Assembly: GCA_029265085.1 (NCBI GenBank)
Contig: JAJUJY010000108.1
Location: 1-15,243 of the forward strand
DNA: 15,243 bases
Source: Chloroflexota bacterium
Lineage (GTDB): Bacteria > Chloroflexota > Anaerolineae > Anaerolineales > Anaerolineaceae
Direction: 5' to 3'
Of this stretch, positions 13,763 to 15,243 are shown in pieces (within the stretch, counting starts at the first letter, position 1; every line of letters starts with the position of its first letter). The notes below the pieces were generated by a model. The model was not told where the DNA came from. It searched no databases and saw only the letters and a list, made by a program, of their open reading frames with translations. A program made the position numbers and the translations under genes.

Positions 13763-15243
13763 ATGATGAGAAATTTCGAAAATTTCTATTTTCCAAGAAT
13801 AATTAATAAAGTGCAATCAGGTTTGCAATCCCGGTTGACAGTTCTTTGCGCGCCTGCTGGATATGGAAAAACTACAATTCTACAAAAGGTAATGCAAACG
13901 GCAGGTATGCCGGTTATCTGGATGACAATCCATGAAGAAGATAATTCCCTGCCGGTTTTTTTATCTCAATTAATCCAAAAATTACAGCAGGTCGGATGGG
14001 ATGTTGACCTGCAAGATGAGCTTTTTCAAGATCCAGGACGTGTTTTTGCCCAGGTAGAGCGAGAAATATGTCTTGTTTTCGATGATTATCAGCTTGTGCA
14101 GTCGAAATCCATCCATGAGGCTGTTTTAACTTTAATTCAAAAGATACCGCAAAATGTTCATTTATTTATCTGTACTCGTAAGCCTTTGCCTTTTCCATTA
14201 TCAAAATTTCGTTTACGTGGTGAACTGGTCGAATTGTTTTCAGATCAGCTTGCACTAACCCTTGAGGAGACCCAGGCTTTTCTTTCCATCCAATCTCAAC
14301 CGAATTTGCTATCAGAACATATCCATACAATCTACCAACTTAGTGAAGGGTGGATTGCCATGATCCATCTGATCAGCGAAGCTCTTTCGGGAACTCCGCA
14401 GTTCGATACCCTGCTGAGGAAGTTCAGCGGTTCCTATCCAACGGTATATAGTTTCCTGGAAGATGAGATTTATGCTCCTTTGGCCCAATCCAAAAAGGAT
14501 TTTTTATTAAGCACGTGTATTTTGAACCAGCTTACTCCCGATCTTTGTGCAGCAATTACCAAGCAGGTGGAATCCGCACAAATTATGGCGGCATTGGTGC
14601 GCGACCAAATTTTGCAGCCAGCCAAAATGGGTTACCGGTATCACCCATTACTGGCGAATTTTCTTCAGAATAAACTTATAGAAAAAAAGCCAGGCAAGAT
14701 AATCCAACTTCATCAACGGGCTGCTGAATGGTATGAACGAGCAGGCCAATCGCGATTTGCCTTAGACCATTATCTTGAAGCGGGCAACTGTGATCATTCT
14801 GCCGCATTAATCAATCAAATGGGTTGGGATGTGCTCAATGGGGGTGAGTATCAGACGATTTTAAATTGGTGTGAACGATTAGAAAATATTGCGGAAACTT
14901 CTTATCCAGGAATCTCGGAAATCCATGGGTTTGCTTTAATCCAGGCTGGAAATTTGGATAAAGCCCAGGTAATGCTCGAAAATCTTTCCACGGTTCGAGC
15001 GATGGTGGGAACGGCTCGGATTGCGTTATACACGGGACAATATGAGGCAGTTGAAAAGGTTTATCAAGGCGCATTGTCTCATTTAATGGATTCTGATGAA
15101 ACTTTGCGGTGCCAGATTGAGTTTCAATTAGGTATGGCCAGGTTATATATTCGGGATCTTTCTGGCGCAGAAAAAGTAATATACCAGGCTTTAGCACGCG
15201 CTGAAAGAATTGCGAATTTCCCCCTGATTCAAATTACAACCAT
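13763..15243 (+). CDS. MalT/LAL-type signal-transduction ATPase, 5' part (runs off the window)
   Basis: The frame is open from ATG 13763 (or the adjacent ATG 13766) to the right edge, 493 full codons, with no stop. The N-terminus is an STAND-class NTPase of the MalT/LuxR-LAL type: the FPRIINKV lead-in, Walker A APAGYGKTT (30-38), PVIWMTIHEEDNS, Walker B ICLVFDDYQLV, a CTRKPLPFP sensor-like segment, LTLEETQAFL, LSEGWIAMIHL and YRYHPLLANFL. From about residue 310 it passes into alpha-helical, TPR-like repeats (HQRAAEWYERAGQSRFALDHYLEAG, then GFALIQAGNLDKAQVML). Known relatives end in a LuxR-type helix-turn-helix and act as ligand- and ATP-dependent transcription activators; that end lies outside the window. 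It is divergent from the reductase gene, which may be a target (inference). Confidence 0.85.
   Translation, partial: MMRNFENFYFPRIINKVQSGLQSRLTVLCAPAGYGKTTILQKVMQTAGMPVIWMTIHEEDNSLPVFLSQLIQKLQQVGWDVDLQDELFQDPGRVFAQVEREICLVFDDYQLVQSKSIHEAVLTLIQKIPQNVHLFICTRKPLPFPLSKFRLRGELVELFSDQLALTLEETQAFLSIQSQPNLLSEHIHTIYQLSEGWIAMIHLISEALSGTPQFDTLLRKFSGSYPTVYSFLEDEIYAPLAQSKKDFLLSTCILNQLTPDLCAAITKQVESAQIMAALVRDQILQPAKMGYRYHPLLANFLQNKLIEKKPGKIIQLHQRAAEWYERAGQSRFALDHYLEAGNCDHSAALINQMGWDVLNGGEYQTILNWCERLENIAETSYPGISEIHGFALIQAGNLDKAQVMLENLSTVRAMVGTARIALYTGQYEAVEKVYQGALSHLMDSDETLRCQIEFQLGMARLYIRDLSGAEKVIYQALARAERIANFPLIQITT

Overview
The window reads like a chromosomal segment from a member of the Chloroflexota, probably class Anaerolineae. 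This placement is inferred from gene style: Thr/Pro-rich stalk proteins, TolB-like lipoproteins with Cys lipoboxes, a MalT-like ATPase, and moderate GC coding DNA with AT-rich gaps. No rRNA or marker gene is present to confirm it. No tRNA, rRNA, CRISPR array or insertion sequence was recognised.

Region 1 (32-5080, + strand) is a ribose-type ABC import operon in the order rbsD, permease 1, rbsB, rbsA, permease 2, closed by a clear intrinsic terminator. RbsB (lipoprotein receptor) hands sugar to a membrane channel energised by RbsA, and RbsD interconverts ribose anomers for later phosphorylation. The operon has two distinct permease genes for one receptor and one ATPase, and no ribokinase or LacI-type regulator lies in the window. 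A strong hairpin sits between rbsB and rbsA and probably sets expression of the receptor above that of the ATPase.

Region 2 (5210-9418, + strand) is a two-gene unit 12 bases apart. The first gene is a membrane sensor with an extracytoplasmic domain, HAMP and an HD-GYP cyclic-di-GMP phosphodiesterase. The second is an 802-residue anchored surface protein with a long Thr/Pro/Ala/Ser tandem-repeat stalk carrying a DNRLRE/CBM96-like domain. A link between c-di-GMP turnover and the surface protein is suggested by position only.

Region 3 (about 9420-12994) looks accessory. A GC-rich tyrosine recombinase gene (minus strand) has a near-consensus promoter and a symmetric 25-base palindrome in its leader. 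Next comes an AT-rich non-coding stretch with short repeats and a perfect 29-base palindrome. It is followed by a lipoprotein gene broken by a frameshift and an intact TolB-like beta-propeller lipoprotein. A 14-bp hairpin separates the latter from the convergent next gene.

Region 4 (13006-15243) holds an F420/NADP-reductase-like dinucleotide-binding protein on the minus strand. Divergent from it is the 5' part of a MalT/LAL-type signal-transduction ATPase gene that runs off the right edge. The divergent gap carries promoter-like sequences and a small inverted repeat that could be an operator.
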